This document shows, one piece after another, positions 44,585 through 55,083 of a stretch of DNA of 64,000 nucleotides. The notes below the pieces were generated by a model. The model ran no database searches, was not told the DNA's origin, and saw only the letters and a program-made list of their open reading frames with translations. The DNA lies in the NCBI GenBank assembly GCA_029641185.1, contig JAPWGK010000031.1, forward strand, positions 372,001 through 436,000, given 5' to 3'. The DNA is from Pseudofabraea citricarpa (taxonomy: Eukaryota > Ascomycota > Leotiomycetes > Helotiales > Dermateaceae). How positions within the stretch are numbered: the first letter of the stretch is position 1; each line of letters opens with the position of its first letter. The position numbers and the translations under genes were made by a program.

Positions 44585-45400
44585 TGATTGATTTTTCAGC
44601 GATATGCAACACAACAAGCAAGTTTCTGTGATATAGAAACCCACCAGTAAATGAAATCTTGCCCAATATCTATCAAAATAATGCACCCAAAGAGCAAAGC
44701 AAGATGATAACAGTATATATATATCCTTTATTGATTTTTCAGCGATATGCAACATGCGACAAGCAAGTTCTTGGAGTTATAATATGAAACTCCAACAAAA
44801 AATGGAACCTACTTGAATCCATCAAGGTAATACATCCGAAGAGCAAAACAAAATGATAAGAGTTCATACACCCTTTATCGATTTTCTAGCGATGTGCAAC
44901 ATACAACACACAAGAAGCTAGTTCTTAAGGAAAAGATAGACAAAAAGAAAAAACCAACGATAAAACAAATCCTGCCTTGATATCCATCAAGGTCATACAA
45001 CAGAGTCTGCAACGAAAAGCGACACCTCTTTATCCGACATTTGCTTTATTGATTCTGGCACGATATGCAACATGCTTGGTGCCGAAGGGAAATACACAGA
45101 GCGTGAGATGTGAGTTAAGCATATTATAACACAGACCAAGCTTCTAGTACTCAATCTGAGACTCCTTGACAGCTGGTGCCAATGAGATTTATAAAACATG
45201 ATCTATTGGCTGACAGCGACATGCAACATGATTATATAGAATGATGATTATATGAAACAATCAAGAAGAAGCTCCGAACGAAAGCCAGTCATTTACTTTA
45301 GATTACAATTCTTTGGCTTTGTTAATGAATAAATAGGTTATGCATGACCTCTTGAAAGAAAAAGGGTTCCAAGAGAAACTATTGGTTTTGACGATCTGCA
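44585..45400 (+). repeat. Degenerate ~143-175-bp tandem units carrying the motif
   Basis: Motif starts 44599, 44742, 44889, 45060, 45216 and 45391 are 143, 147, 171, 156 and 175 bp apart. Shared blocks include CTTTATTGATTTT before the motif, ATCCATCAAGGT-like sequence and AGAGCAAAACAAAATGATAA upstream. Similarity fades toward the right, so these are old tandem copies in which the 13-mer is best preserved. Confidence 0.8.
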
Positions 45401-46355
45401 ACAAACGCATTCTCTTCGTTTGCAATTGGAGGAATGAGAAGAATTGATTTGGAGAAAAACGAGACTTGCTGTCTCATCAAGTTATCAAGGCACAACCCCT
45501 CTCATGATAAAAAACTGGATTTACTCAAGCTGTGTTTATAGTCTATTCTGATCTGCTACCTCTTTCCATCTTCCAGAATCACAAGTGCAGAAGCCACCAG
45601 GTAGGATGTCGTGTATTTCGCGACACAGCACAATTCCATCGCAAAGTAAAAAAAAACCCACCTCAGCCTCAAAGATTTCAAAAAGACCAACCCGCCAGGG
45701 TTCATGTCTTTTTTTTTTTGGCGTTGGTGCTGCACACTTGCCAGCTAGCCAGGACCCGACCCTACCCTACCTACCTAGTCGGCGCTTTTGCTTCTGACCA
45801 TGTTCATGCCCTGGAATATGGCCACGCCCACGCCCACGCCAACCTACCCCAACCCCGACCCTAGATGGGCGAGCGCGAGGGCGAGGTAAGGGACCGGGCA
45901 AGCAAGCATACTAAAGCGACCAGGCAGGGGAGGCGCGACATGCAACAAAGATGAAGGAGAAAGTAAAAAGGTGAACAGCAGAAGAGAGAAGAGAAAGACG
46001 TCAAGGTAGAATGAATTACGATTTCGGATTCTGTCAGTGCAGTGTCACATGACATACCTGAGTGAGGACTGGAATACACATTGGGTGGGATGTGTCCCAG
46101 CTGTTTGCTGGTTATCGCTGACGTTTTGGTTGTGTGAGATTAGTGCGGGTCTAATCTGCATGCTTGCAGATTTCTTGTATGAGAGACAATCCAATTTGTT
46201 GGCTTGTGAGAGAAGGCTACGTTTATGGAGACTCTGCAGACGTCTGATGATCAAAGAAAGAACGCAGAAGTAATTCCCTACAAATAACTATCGCTAAATA
46301 CACGACAACAGAATCAGATATAACAACAAGAGCCACCAAAGTTGAAAATTAGCAA

Positions 46356-46379
46356 AGAAGTACCGTGAAAGGTACTTCT
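46356..46379. other. Perfect 9-bp inverted repeat (hairpin)
   Basis: AGAAGTACC, a six-base GTGAAA loop, then GGTACTTCT. It could fold as RNA on either strand. Function unknown; position between the array and the next gene is noted only as context. Confidence 0.6.
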
Positions 46380-46759
46380 GGAACGGAATTTTGTTTCCTC
46401 TGATATCCTCAAAGCGCACAAGATATACCTCCTTCCTTAATAAGTCGAATGCCAGCGGGATTAAGATACCCCAGCCAAGTACGTTAGAAAGTAAAGTTCC
46501 TGGTGTGTTCTCTCTCTTATATACCTATGGGTGAGTAGTGAGTATGTGATATCACGTGAGGTTAAGGTATATATGTGAGATGATGATTATGATGATCCAC
46601 TCAACCTTAGTGGGAATCTAATACTTGAAGTATGTATTACATACCTACTTGTGAAAGAGAACCCCATCCAAACTCTTCCTCTTCTTCTTGTTCCTCTTTT
46701 TATTTTTTTTTCTTCTCCTTGTCAACTGATCACATCTCATCTCATCTTTACACACGTCA

Positions 46760-46760
<1 letters not shown>

Positions 46761-46792
<32 letters not shown>
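46761..46792. repeat. (GCCA)n microsatellite
   Basis: An almost perfect tetranucleotide run of about eight units in non-coding DNA. Confidence 0.95.
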
Positions 46793-47718
46793 CGACAAAA
46801 AGCCCGAGAGCCCGGGAAGGATAGCTAGCCAACTCATCAAACCAGGAAGAACAAACGATAGCATAATGTCAAAAGCCACAAAGCAAGAGGAGTAACTACG
46901 GAGAATAAGAGGTCAAGATCAGATTGCTATATATGTAAACAGATAGATCAATCTGATCTCACATGTTTAGCAACACCACCACCACCACCACCAGCCTTGA
47001 TTGACCCCTTCTCCATCAACCCCCCACTCTTAGCACAGAGATGTCAAATCCAAGGGAATCCACAGGTCCGGGTTCAAGAGGATCCATCCATACATCTCCC
47101 GACCGAGACCCATGTCGACCTTAAGCCGAGCGAGCCAAATGCAAATGCAGGGGAAGAGTCGGAGACAAAGAGAAAGAGAGGAGCCAGAACAACCCCCCCC
47201 CCTCTCCAAGGAAACGTCACCGGCCGGCAAGAAGAGATTTGCTGGCTGCAGCAGCAACAGGAAAAAACAAGGCCGAGTGGTGAAGATATCCAAACCCACA
47301 AGCTAAGATAGATAAGGTGAAAGTCTAAAACCCGTCGTACGGAAGTACAGTACTCTACTCTTCAGGGTTTCCGAGATCGGCGGGCGTTCGTGAGTCGAAC
47401 CGTCTTGACCGTCTCACAGAGTTTCCGTTTCTTCTTTTTTTAATCCTCTCTCTCTTTTTTTTATTGGGACCACGGGGGGCTTGGTAGTTACAGTGCTGAA
47501 GAGTCACAGATCTCCAGCTTCACTATCTACCTACTTATCTACAGCTTCCTCCCTTCTCTTCTCCATTTTCACTCACCCGCTCCCTCTCCCTCGCACGCGC
47601 TGGTTGACGTTCGAATTTCACTCTTCCTCAATCCATGTGCTCGCCAGACGTCATCCTCAACCTCGTCGTCTAATTAAACCTCACCAATACTCACTCGACC
47701 CTGGGTGGACGCCGCGAG

Positions 47719-48737
47719 ATGACTCAACCACGATCAAAGATGGCATCTCTGGAGGAAGCCAGCACGATCAAAAAGGTCGCAGCCACAGCCACAGCCACAG
47801 CTCAGGAACCGCTGGAGGAGATCAAAGTCTGGAATACCAAGAACCTAGGCCTGCGATTGGGCTCTGACCTGATCGGCGGAGCTTCTGCCGCCGTCATGGT
47901 AGCTCCCATCATTGTGATGATAGACAAGTAAGTGAAAAAGACCAAAAAAGAACAAGCCCCCTCCCAATGTTTTTTTTCCCCCGGGACGCTGCGCAGGAAT
48001 TGGGTTGGATTGAATGGAATTGACGCCGAGTTACCTCCAGGGCCATTATGCAGAATGCCTCGGGACAGAATACCTTGAAGGAGTCGCTCAAGTCCTCGTT
48101 CGCATCGTTCCTGACCCGTCCCCATAACCTCATCTTCTCGAAGCCCTTCGCGCTCATCTGCATGCTCTACGGCGGGACCTACCTGACAGCCAACACGCTC
48201 GACACCATCACGTCGACGGTGCAGAACCGCTCGCCGACCTACGTGACAGCAGGCACGATGAAGTTCGCCGCCTCGTCGAGCGCCAACATCGGGCTCTGCC
48301 TGTTCAAAGACCAGGCGTTTGCGCGCATGTTCGGCCCCGGCGGTCCACCTAGGCCAGTTCCTCTGCCATCCTACGCCCTCTTCACCATCCGCGACTGCAT
48401 GACCATCTTCGCATCCTTCAATGTCCCGCCAGTCCTCGGCCCCATCATCAACAAGAGCATGGGCAGCGAGTTATCCAAGAGCCTCGACGGCAAGACCATC
48501 GCGCAGTTTATCGCTCCGGCTTCGGTCCAGCTCCTGTCGACGCCCATGCACCTCCTCGGTTTGGATCTGTATAATAGAAATGGCAAGAACGTCAGTATGC
48601 GGGATAGGATGCAGCTGGTGAGGAAGAATTGGGGCGTCAGTGCAGTCGCGAGGATCTGTCGCATCGTACCGGCTTTTGGCATCGGTGGTGTGGTTAATGG
48701 GAAGGTGAGGAGGTCGCTCATGCAGAGGTTGGAGTAG
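47719..48737 (+). CDS. Conserved fungal mitochondrial membrane protein, carrier-like, unknown role
   Basis: Two exons (47719-47927, 48041-48737) with a 113-bp intron (GTAAGT donor, TACCTCCAG acceptor), 301 residues. The body resembles a common fungal protein with features of the mitochondrial carrier fold: NLGLRLGSDLIGGASAAVMVAPIIVMIDK at the splice, PHNLIFSKPFALICMLYGGTYLTANTLDT, SANIGLCLFKDQAFARMFG, PLPSYALFTIRDCMTIFASFNVPP and HLLGLDLYNRNGK. The canonical PX(D/E)XX(K/R) carrier signatures are not clear, so I do not call it a carrier. Probably inner mitochondrial membrane. The next gene, convergent on the minus strand, is also a mitochondrial membrane protein. Translation may begin at the second ATG (47740), which has a better AAGATGG context. 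Confidence 0.8.
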
Positions 48738-49089
48738 GAGGAGGAGGAGGTGAAAGTGGATATCGAATTTGTCGTACGATATTTCGAGAACCGACCGCGG
48801 CAGTTTTTATTCGATACCCCTGCTTCAAATGTATAATTGGCTGATGGCGTCTGCTGGGGAAAAAAAAGAAGGCTCGGGGTCTGCATTCAGAGGGCGTTTG
48901 GTTCTTGCTTTATATGGATGCAACAATAGACAGGAGCAAGTTCAGCGAATTTCAATCAAGCCTTGCTATATAAACAATGGGTCAAAACTTGAATAAAGTG
49001 GTATTTTTTTTCAATCCCGCCAACATTAAAGTCGAGAATTCCTATAACGCCAATGCAGCACCTTATTTACTATTTGGCAAAGCAATAAG
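48738..49089. other. Convergent intergenic gap
   Basis: About 350 bp of 3' UTR-type DNA between two converging genes. Nothing else seen. Confidence 0.5.
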
Positions 49090-50075
49090 TCACAATTCCT
49101 TTTCCTTCTGGGCCGTTTTGTTCATACTGGCTTCTCGTCCAGTGGATGGGGCTGCTCCTACAGCAGACTTGCCGCCGAACGTTTTGAATCCTTGGTGGAA
49201 GGCCCATTCCACGGCTTCTTCGACTGGCTTATCAAATATAAAAGGGAGAGCTGGGACCGCTGCCAGTCCCAGGCCAATTGGGCCATAAGTTCTGATCCTC
49301 ACATTCTTAGCATCCTTAAGGGCTCGTCCAGAATACCGCACGATGGAACTAGACACAAAGATTAGATGGTGCTCAGAGTCTTGGATAGGTCTCCATACTG
49401 GATAGTGAAAGCGGGCAAACCCATAGAAGCAAGACCCTGGAATATAGCTCGCTGCACCATAACCGTACGGTAATCCTCAAGCGGCGGGACAACACCTGGC
49501 TTGACCTCCACACCGGCGTTGCCTGCCAGATCTTTCAGATCCACCTGCGCGTTGTTGTATCGCTCGTGTGAAGCTTCTCGCGGCAACTCAGGGTGCAAGA
49601 TTTTCTGGTTCTGGCAGTATGCCTTGTATCCTTCGTGGCTGACATCGCCAACGAGGTATGCCCAGGAGACGCCGTAGGCGGCGCGCACGAGATTCGGATG
49701 GGCGACAGGTCGAAAAGACTCTCCGATATCTGACGTGTAGGCAACGTAGCGCTGGGCCGAGAGAAGAGCTGTCCGTATACGTGTTGCGTAGGCGGCATAT
49801 CGAATATTGCTTTCGGTTGAGTCGGGTGCGCTTTTGAGGGGAAGCTAATCAGCACGATTCCCAACTCTCTGCCCCGTGCTGTGTGAGCCGGGCGGAAATA
49901 TATATACGTACGTCCCGTCGTAGATCTCGTCGTACAGGTTCTCGTCGGCGTCGTACTTGTCTACGATCTTGCGCAGCGCCGGTGGCAGCTTCTCTGGCTT
50001 GGGCAGACCCGTTGGGCGAGGCCCTCTCGCCTCTGCTTCACTCCTCTCGGCTTTGCTCGATTCATCTTTAGACAT
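49090..50075 (-). CDS. Mitochondrial fission process protein 1 (MTP18/MTFP1-like)
   Basis: Three exons (50075-49912, 49830-49399, 49348-49090; introns 49831-49911 and 49349-49398) giving 284 residues, all in phase. Family features: DSTESNIRYAAYATRIRTALL, RYVAYTSDIGESFRPV, AAYGVSWAYLVGDVSHEGYKA, VQRAIFQGLASMGLPAFTIH joined across the second intron to SIVRYSGRALKD, then YGPIGLGLAAVPALPFIFDKPVEEAVEWAF. MTP18 proteins sit in the inner mitochondrial membrane and, in animals, support Drp1-dependent fission. The charged N-terminal extension (about 40 residues, PKPEKLPPALRKIVDKYD) is a fungal addition. The short 50-bp intron keeps the reading frame open beyond its donor for a while, which could mislead gene finders. 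Confidence 0.9.
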
Positions 50076-50861
50076 GTCTCGCTGGCGTTTGGAAAGGGTA
50101 TGTGTGGTACAGCTGCGCGTTATCAGCTCCGGGGGGTCAAATTGTCCAAGAGAAAGATTGGATGCAGAGTGTTGGTGGTGAAGTGCCCACGAGACCCTCC
50201 CCGGTACCTAAACTCTACAGCCTCGGGAACGTCATACATGTATCGGCAGAGTACGGGGAAGGACCTCAACACCCCTGTTGTCGAGAAGCTGTGGTTCGGG
50301 TAAGGGTGAGCTCAGCTTCGGCACGCGTTTTCTTTCTTCCATGCCCCCGTTTGCACCTGCTTTGCACGTGAGCATGATATTAGACACAAGACAATTATGC
50401 TACGTTTCTTTAGTGGATTCCTATCCTAAACCTTATGAAGAAGAAATATGAAAAAAACAAGAGAAACAAGAGGGGGCAGCATTTATTAATGAAAAGTGTT
50501 CGCTTATTTGGCATTTACTACCGTCGTCTAACTGGTATCCAATATTCGGGGTCCAGCCAATAAGTCTTGAGAAATAAATCTATAGAACTAATATATCAAC
50601 TATTTAAACCAAGGCATAAGTACAAGGATATTAAAGTACGAATTGTTTCGTTTTTATTTTGAAGTTACCTGAAAATCTGCCCTGAAAGTAGACTCACCAT
50701 CTTCTCAGCCATAGACCAACTTTGACTTCTGGTTCTAACCTCCAACCCTGATTCCTGATCCTAAAACTTCGAACGTAAAAAATGCGCCTTTTCAACACCT
50801 GACTTCTCGAGGGCTAATTAGACGGAGTTAAAAACCGGATAGCCAAATCCTTGTGAACTTG
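50076..50861. other. Intergenic gap
   Basis: About 790 bp between MTP18-like and the reductase gene. No feature recognised beyond the presumed promoter of MTP18. Confidence 0.5.
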
Positions 50862-52196
50862 TTATACAAGCGGATTGGCGCGATCAACAACCATTGGCGG
50901 GAGCATGCCAAACCCTTCATATTCCTTGAAAGATTCGTGAATGCTCTCAAGTGTGTCGACGAATCCACTGAAACCAAAAATCCTCGTCTTGTTGGAACTC
51001 AGCTGTCCAAAGGACAAGTATGCGAAATCGCCGCCAAACATGGTCTCGAGTTCCGTGTCCCATGGATTGAACGCTAACCGACCATTCGATTGCTCCATCA
51101 TTTCCTTCCACGCTCTTTGGTTGGCTTCGACGCCAGCCCACTCGCGCAATGTGAACTGCCTCCGCATGATCTTTGGGGGGCCGTATCTGAGTGGACAGTC
51201 CTCACCACCAGCTAGGACCATATCTTTGGTCTGATCCAGCTGTGCGGGCGGTGGAATGATGCCTTTTTGCACTCCGAACCAACGGGCTACCTCATGGAAG
51301 AAACGATCCCAGCTCAAACCGGCACCATCCTGAGCGTTGAAAGCTTGATTTCGACAATTGTCCTCCAACACCGCCCACTCACCGAGATAACCAGTGAGTC
51401 TCGCCGTGCAGTGTACAGCCTCAAACTGCCACGACTCGAAGTCTCCGCCAAAGATGAGTGGCTCCCCTTTGTACGCTTGAACAGCAGCGTAGATACCGAA
51501 TGAGAGAAAGGTGTTCAAGGGTGACTTGGACGAAGACCCGACTATCCCAGCCGGTCGAAGCATGTTCCATCCTGTTTCGGGGTGTTCAGAGCAGAACCTC
51601 TTGAGCCGATCTTCCTGGACATAGTAGAAATTGGTTACCAAATCTCGTGGTTGGGGGTCCGATTCCACAAGAGGAGTTCGCACGCGTCCGAAGTGCATTC
51701 CGTAGTTCTTCCCGCCAGTCTGCAGCAGTATCCGGCGCGGGACCACACCAGCGAGCGGTAGGGCATCCAGGAAATTGCTGAACATTGGACCGTTGACCTG
51801 AATGAGCTCCTGTGCCATGGATGGGTCCATGGCGCTCTTGCTGCTCTTCGGCTCCATGTAAGCGAAGCAGAAGACGTAGTCAGCTGCCACATTTGCCTTG
51901 ACAAATGCATCAGCAATTTGTTCCTTGGAAGTGAATAGATCAACGGCTATGTGGCTCATGCGGGTCTTCTCATCCTCGCTGAGCAGGTCGAGCATCTCCT
52001 TGGGCAGAGGGCTTCTTGATATTGTGTAAATACGCGACCACCGGGATGGGGACCTTAGCAGGACACGCAGAGCATGAAATCCTGAGATGCCACTTGGACC
52101 ACACAGAATTGCAGTCAGTCCCTGAATAGAGGGATCAAATGTTGGCAAATTGTGATGAATGCCATCCTGAAAGACAGGATAATTCAACGAAGACAT
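50862..52196 (-). CDS. PRISE/SDR-like NAD(P)-dependent reductase
   Basis: 444 residues, no intron, started at ATG 52196 (MSSLNYPVF); the frame is open upstream only to a GTG. The N-terminus contains LTAILCGPSGISGFHALRVL, the glycine-rich dinucleotide motif, followed by an IYTISRSPLP strand. LLQTGGKNYGMHFG with the Tyr of the active-site region, then NFYYVQEDRL and GWNMLRPAGIVG match fungal relatives of the progesterone 5-beta-reductase/iridoid synthase (PRISE) SDR group. These enzymes reduce activated C=C or C=O groups in small molecules. No biosynthetic cluster is visible around it, so the substrate is open. Confidence 0.87.
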   Translation of the reverse strand: MSSLNYPVFQDGIHHNLPTFDPSIQGLTAILCGPSGISGFHALRVLLRSPSRWSRIYTISRSPLPKEMLDLLSEDEKTRMSHIAVDLFTSKEQIADAFVKANVAADYVFCFAYMEPKSSKSAMDPSMAQELIQVNGPMFSNFLDALPLAGVVPRRILLQTGGKNYGMHFGRVRTPLVESDPQPRDLVTNFYYVQEDRLKRFCSEHPETGWNMLRPAGIVGSSSKSPLNTFLSFGIYAAVQAYKGEPLIFGGDFESWQFEAVHCTARLTGYLGEWAVLEDNCRNQAFNAQDGAGLSWDRFFHEVARWFGVQKGIIPPPAQLDQTKDMVLAGGEDCPLRYGPPKIMRRQFTLREWAGVEANQRAWKEMMEQSNGRLAFNPWDTELETMFGGDFAYLSFGQLSSNKTRIFGFSGFVDTLESIHESFKEYEGFGMLPPMVVDRANPLV

Positions 52197-53647
52197 GATT
52201 CGACGATGTTGACAGTTTTGGACGAGGGAAAAGCAAGGCTGGTGATGCACTTCTTATAAGATGCGGTATGCATGGTCATTGCCATGAGAAAGTGTAGGCG
52301 TCATTCATTATTCAGGTACCCGTCGTTGTCTTTCGTTGTCTTCGGACTACAGTGTTTTCCAGAGTCCGTGATTCTAGGGGTCAATAGTTAGCTAGTTGGA
52401 TCGCTAATCCTAAAAATAAGAAGAAGAAGAAAAAAAAAAGAAAATCCTGACATTGAGCATGCACGCACGCATCAATCTTACCTGAGGAGGAAGGCCTTTC
52501 TACTTGGCATCGTGTTCCGATCGGAGACCCTTTGAAGCAAGGACTTGGAACGAATCAAGCATCCATTAACGAAATGATAGCATTGGGCTCGTTCGAAGGT
52601 AGTCTGTCATTGGTGGGGTTGAATAGACTCGCTTACAATAGAAGTCATATCATTATTCTAAGTAGTGAGTAGAATGTCATGTATAAAGAGAAGGACCGAA
52701 ACCTATGGGGAAATCGTGTAAAGCCACGTTTACGGCGTTGGCGTTTTAGTAGCGCCATGCATGTCAACTTTTTCGGGTGACTGAAACATCGATGACTCTT
52801 TACATGCAGCTAGTCAGGAATTCCTCTCTGGCATCGATCTCCATCCTTGGCGAGAAGTACATGCCATATTTTGTAATTTGGGCACTGGATACGTGATATT
52901 ATAAAGTGATATCTATAGGTACTTGAGTATTAGTATAATGTATTCTTGACGGGTGATAAGCCGGCTTACTTAGTTCAATCACATCGAAAATCTTATGAGT
53001 ATAAAGTAAATGTAAATAACAAATTGTGATTCTGATTCTTAGGAAAATGGTTATAAATGATAACATAAGTTGTGAATCTTCTTCATTTGAAATTAAGGAA
53101 AAAGAGCTGAATCTAAATTCATATAAATCTTTATGTTTTCGAGCGAATTTCAACGCTCTTGTGCATTTCATACGTGAATTATACTTCTTTCTATGCATGT
53201 AACATTAGTTGACTTTGATGTATGAATATATGATAGCAACAGTACAGCAACTTGATCAAATGCCTAATGTATAAGTACAAAATCGCTCACTCTGCCCCCA
53301 GAGGAGGCTAACTATCTGGGTTAGAGTAGGCCCTCGATCTCCAGCGTGGAAGGATAGCTTGATACTACCCAAGGGCGTGTTGGGAAAGTGTTCAAAAACA
53401 AGATGGTTCACGGATGATGGGCAAAGAATCTCATGTGAAAAGACAGTGGTTAGTTCTTCCTAAGCGCGGTTGCTCTGCTCTGTTTTAGACGCGCGTCTAA
53501 AATTGCGAACCGGACAAGCTACCTCAGCGACCGACGGACGACGAGATTGAAAGAGCCCATCGGATAGCCAGCCCATCCACCCTACAAAACCCCCAACCAT
53601 CTACCACCCCTCAATCCCTCGATTCCAACCCGCCAATTCTGTTCAAG
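52197..53647. other. Intergenic gap of about 1.45 kb
   Basis: AT-rich with no convincing ORF; it holds the promoters of the reductase (left) and of ATP synthase subunit k (right), including the palindrome at 53483-53502. Confidence 0.5.
53483..53502. promoter_or_regulatory. Perfect 20-bp palindrome upstream of ATP synthase subunit k
   Basis: TTTTAGACGCGCGTCTAAAA is its own reverse complement and lies 146-165 bp before the ATG of the subunit k gene. The symmetry and the promoter position suggest a binding site for a dimeric regulator. The core contains overlapping CGCG steps. Function is inferred only from position. Confidence 0.5.
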
Positions 53648-54079
53648 ATGGTCGCCATGTACAAGATCTTCGGTCGCGAGATCGGTTCTCACTACGTACG
53701 TCCCCCGTCCCTGATTCCGATCTCCCTGTTCTCCGGCTGGAGAAAAACGAAGCTGCTGCTTGATTCCTAACACCGGCCAATTGAATGCTGTTCTGCATAA
53801 TATGCTATGAATTGGGATCTGGTGCTGACTTGGGATTCTGTATCTAGCTCGCCATGGGTGTCCTGGCTACCATGTTCGGCGGCGTCACACTTTCTATGGG
53901 AGGATCCAAGGTGCAGAAGGCTCAAGGCCCACCCATCAATGCCTCAAGTCCCGATGAGGAGAAGTTCATCCAGTAGGTGGTGCCATTTTGAGAGTCGATG
54001 ATCTCGAGCTAATACTGCGGATAGGGACTTTTTGAAGAACGTCGAGTCGGATGGAAAGAAGGAGCCAGCTAAGCATTGA
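53648..54079 (+). CDS. atp19: ATP synthase subunit k (Atp19-like), mitochondrial
   Basis: Three exons (53648-53695, 53848-53972, 54025-54079) with introns of 152 and 52 bp (GTACGT/ATCTAG with GCTGAC branch; GTAGGT/GATAG with GCTAAT branch). The 75-residue product is MVAMYKIFGREIGSHY, then LAMGVLATMFGGVTLSMGGS, one membrane segment, then SSPDEEKFIQDFLKNVE and a Lys-rich end. This matches fungal subunit k (Atp19), a small inner-membrane subunit that supports dimerisation of the F1Fo-ATP synthase. Too short to be found reliably without the splice model. Confidence 0.9.
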
Positions 54080-55083
54080 TAGAATACATCGTTCAGACAA
54101 GATGCGCGGAAGAAAGGTAGCTGCGTCAGCTGTTGTTGGCTGCATGTGTACATATAGGGAAAGCTTATAATGCATCAATTGGAGCATGGTCCTATTGCTT
54201 GTACCAAGTCAATTTCTTTCTGCGGTACTATGTGAACCAATGTGTTTAGGTGCAGCTTCTGTGTTATGGCTTTCTTACTATATGTAGGTTGATATCTCGA
54301 ATCCGGTTCTCTTTTCGACATAGGGAACTCAGAAGAGAGTTAGTTATACTGGGCATGTTCTGCTACTTCATTTCATATAACCGGGAAACCGAACTGTTCT
54401 AGCATTCTGCCTACCAGGGTTTCCAAAGATGTTGAGGACTCACTTATGCTATATAACAGTGAGCCCGGAACAGAGGTCTCAGGCTGGAGTTCCAATCTAT
54501 TTACAAAATGTTCGATGTGGTTCTTATCCAGCGATCACAACAACAGTGTGTTGCGTTTTTTACCCTTATCTTGATTCAAGTTCATCATTTCAGGACCGAT
54601 ACAACAGCTACACATCCTATATTAATCCATTCGTTACCTAGGCGACGATACAATGGTATAGTAAGTTCGGAGTGCTACGTGCGGTGACTTAAAGACATTC
54701 TTGCCTTGAGGTACTTTCCTCACTCAGCCCCCCTCGTTCCTAGCTATATTACTCTTAATTAACAAGGTATGTGATTATAAAGCCTTATACTTCCATTGCT
54801 ATCGGCAGAACAACATCAATCAACTTAATGTTACTCTATATTTGCATCCATCATGTGATAGAGGGGTTTCCATCAATGAGTTCAAAAACCGTCAAAGCCC
54901 GAGAAGCTTCATATATAGCGTCACTTAGAGCATCGATAATCCGACTTCAGAAGAATCATTTTGTGGCTGATCTAATTCTGGTACTTGCCCAAAAGTGGTT
55001 GTAAATTTAATCGTCAACGCCCAACTTCCGCACGTTCATTCTCACGACCCCTCCTCAATAATGTAAACATCTCAAACGGCAAC
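54080..55083. other. Intergenic gap
   Basis: About 1 kb between subunit k and the SMP-30-like gene. Short ORFs (54429-54641, 54771-55004) lack family resemblance. Confidence 0.5.

Larger units (their letters stand above)
43032..45947 (+). repeat. CGAYNTGCAACA motif array (15 copies, one orientation)
   Basis: Copies of the 13-mer [GA]CGAYNTGCAACA begin at 43032, 43422, 43506, 43595, 43680, 44056, 44238, 44312 (degenerate, ...TGCAATA), 44599, 44742, 44889, 45060, 45216, 45391 and 45935. CGA at positions 2-4 and TGCAA at positions 7-11 are invariant; the fifth base is T or C, the sixth A, C or G. All lie on the plus strand; none was noticed in reverse. Some copies belong to longer tandem units (next two entries), while those at 43032, 44056, 44238, 44312, 45391 and 45935 share little more than the 13-mer with the rest, which suggests that the motif itself, not only the surrounding unit, is kept. 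No long ORF covers the array. No known element is recognised. Confidence 0.9.
45948..47718. other. Non-coding region with simple repeats and 5' leader
   Basis: About 1.8 kb with no convincing ORF. It contains a 9-bp-stem hairpin (46356-46379), a (GCCA)n run, an (ACC)n run near 46974-46994 and a pyrimidine-rich leader approaching ATG 47719. Confidence 0.5.

Noticed and set aside
44590..44760. Terminal repeats of a transposon
   Set aside because: The motif copies are all direct repeats; I found no inverted pair, target-site duplication or transposase remnant.
45241..45400. Box C/D snoRNA starting with ATGATGA at 45241
   Set aside because: A box-C-like sequence is present, but I found no matching CTGA box D with terminal stem at a suitable distance.
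43032..45947. CRISPR-like array
   Set aside because: This is a eukaryotic genome, the repeats are short and imperfect, spacing is irregular (84 to more than 500 bp) and spacers share homology within blocks.
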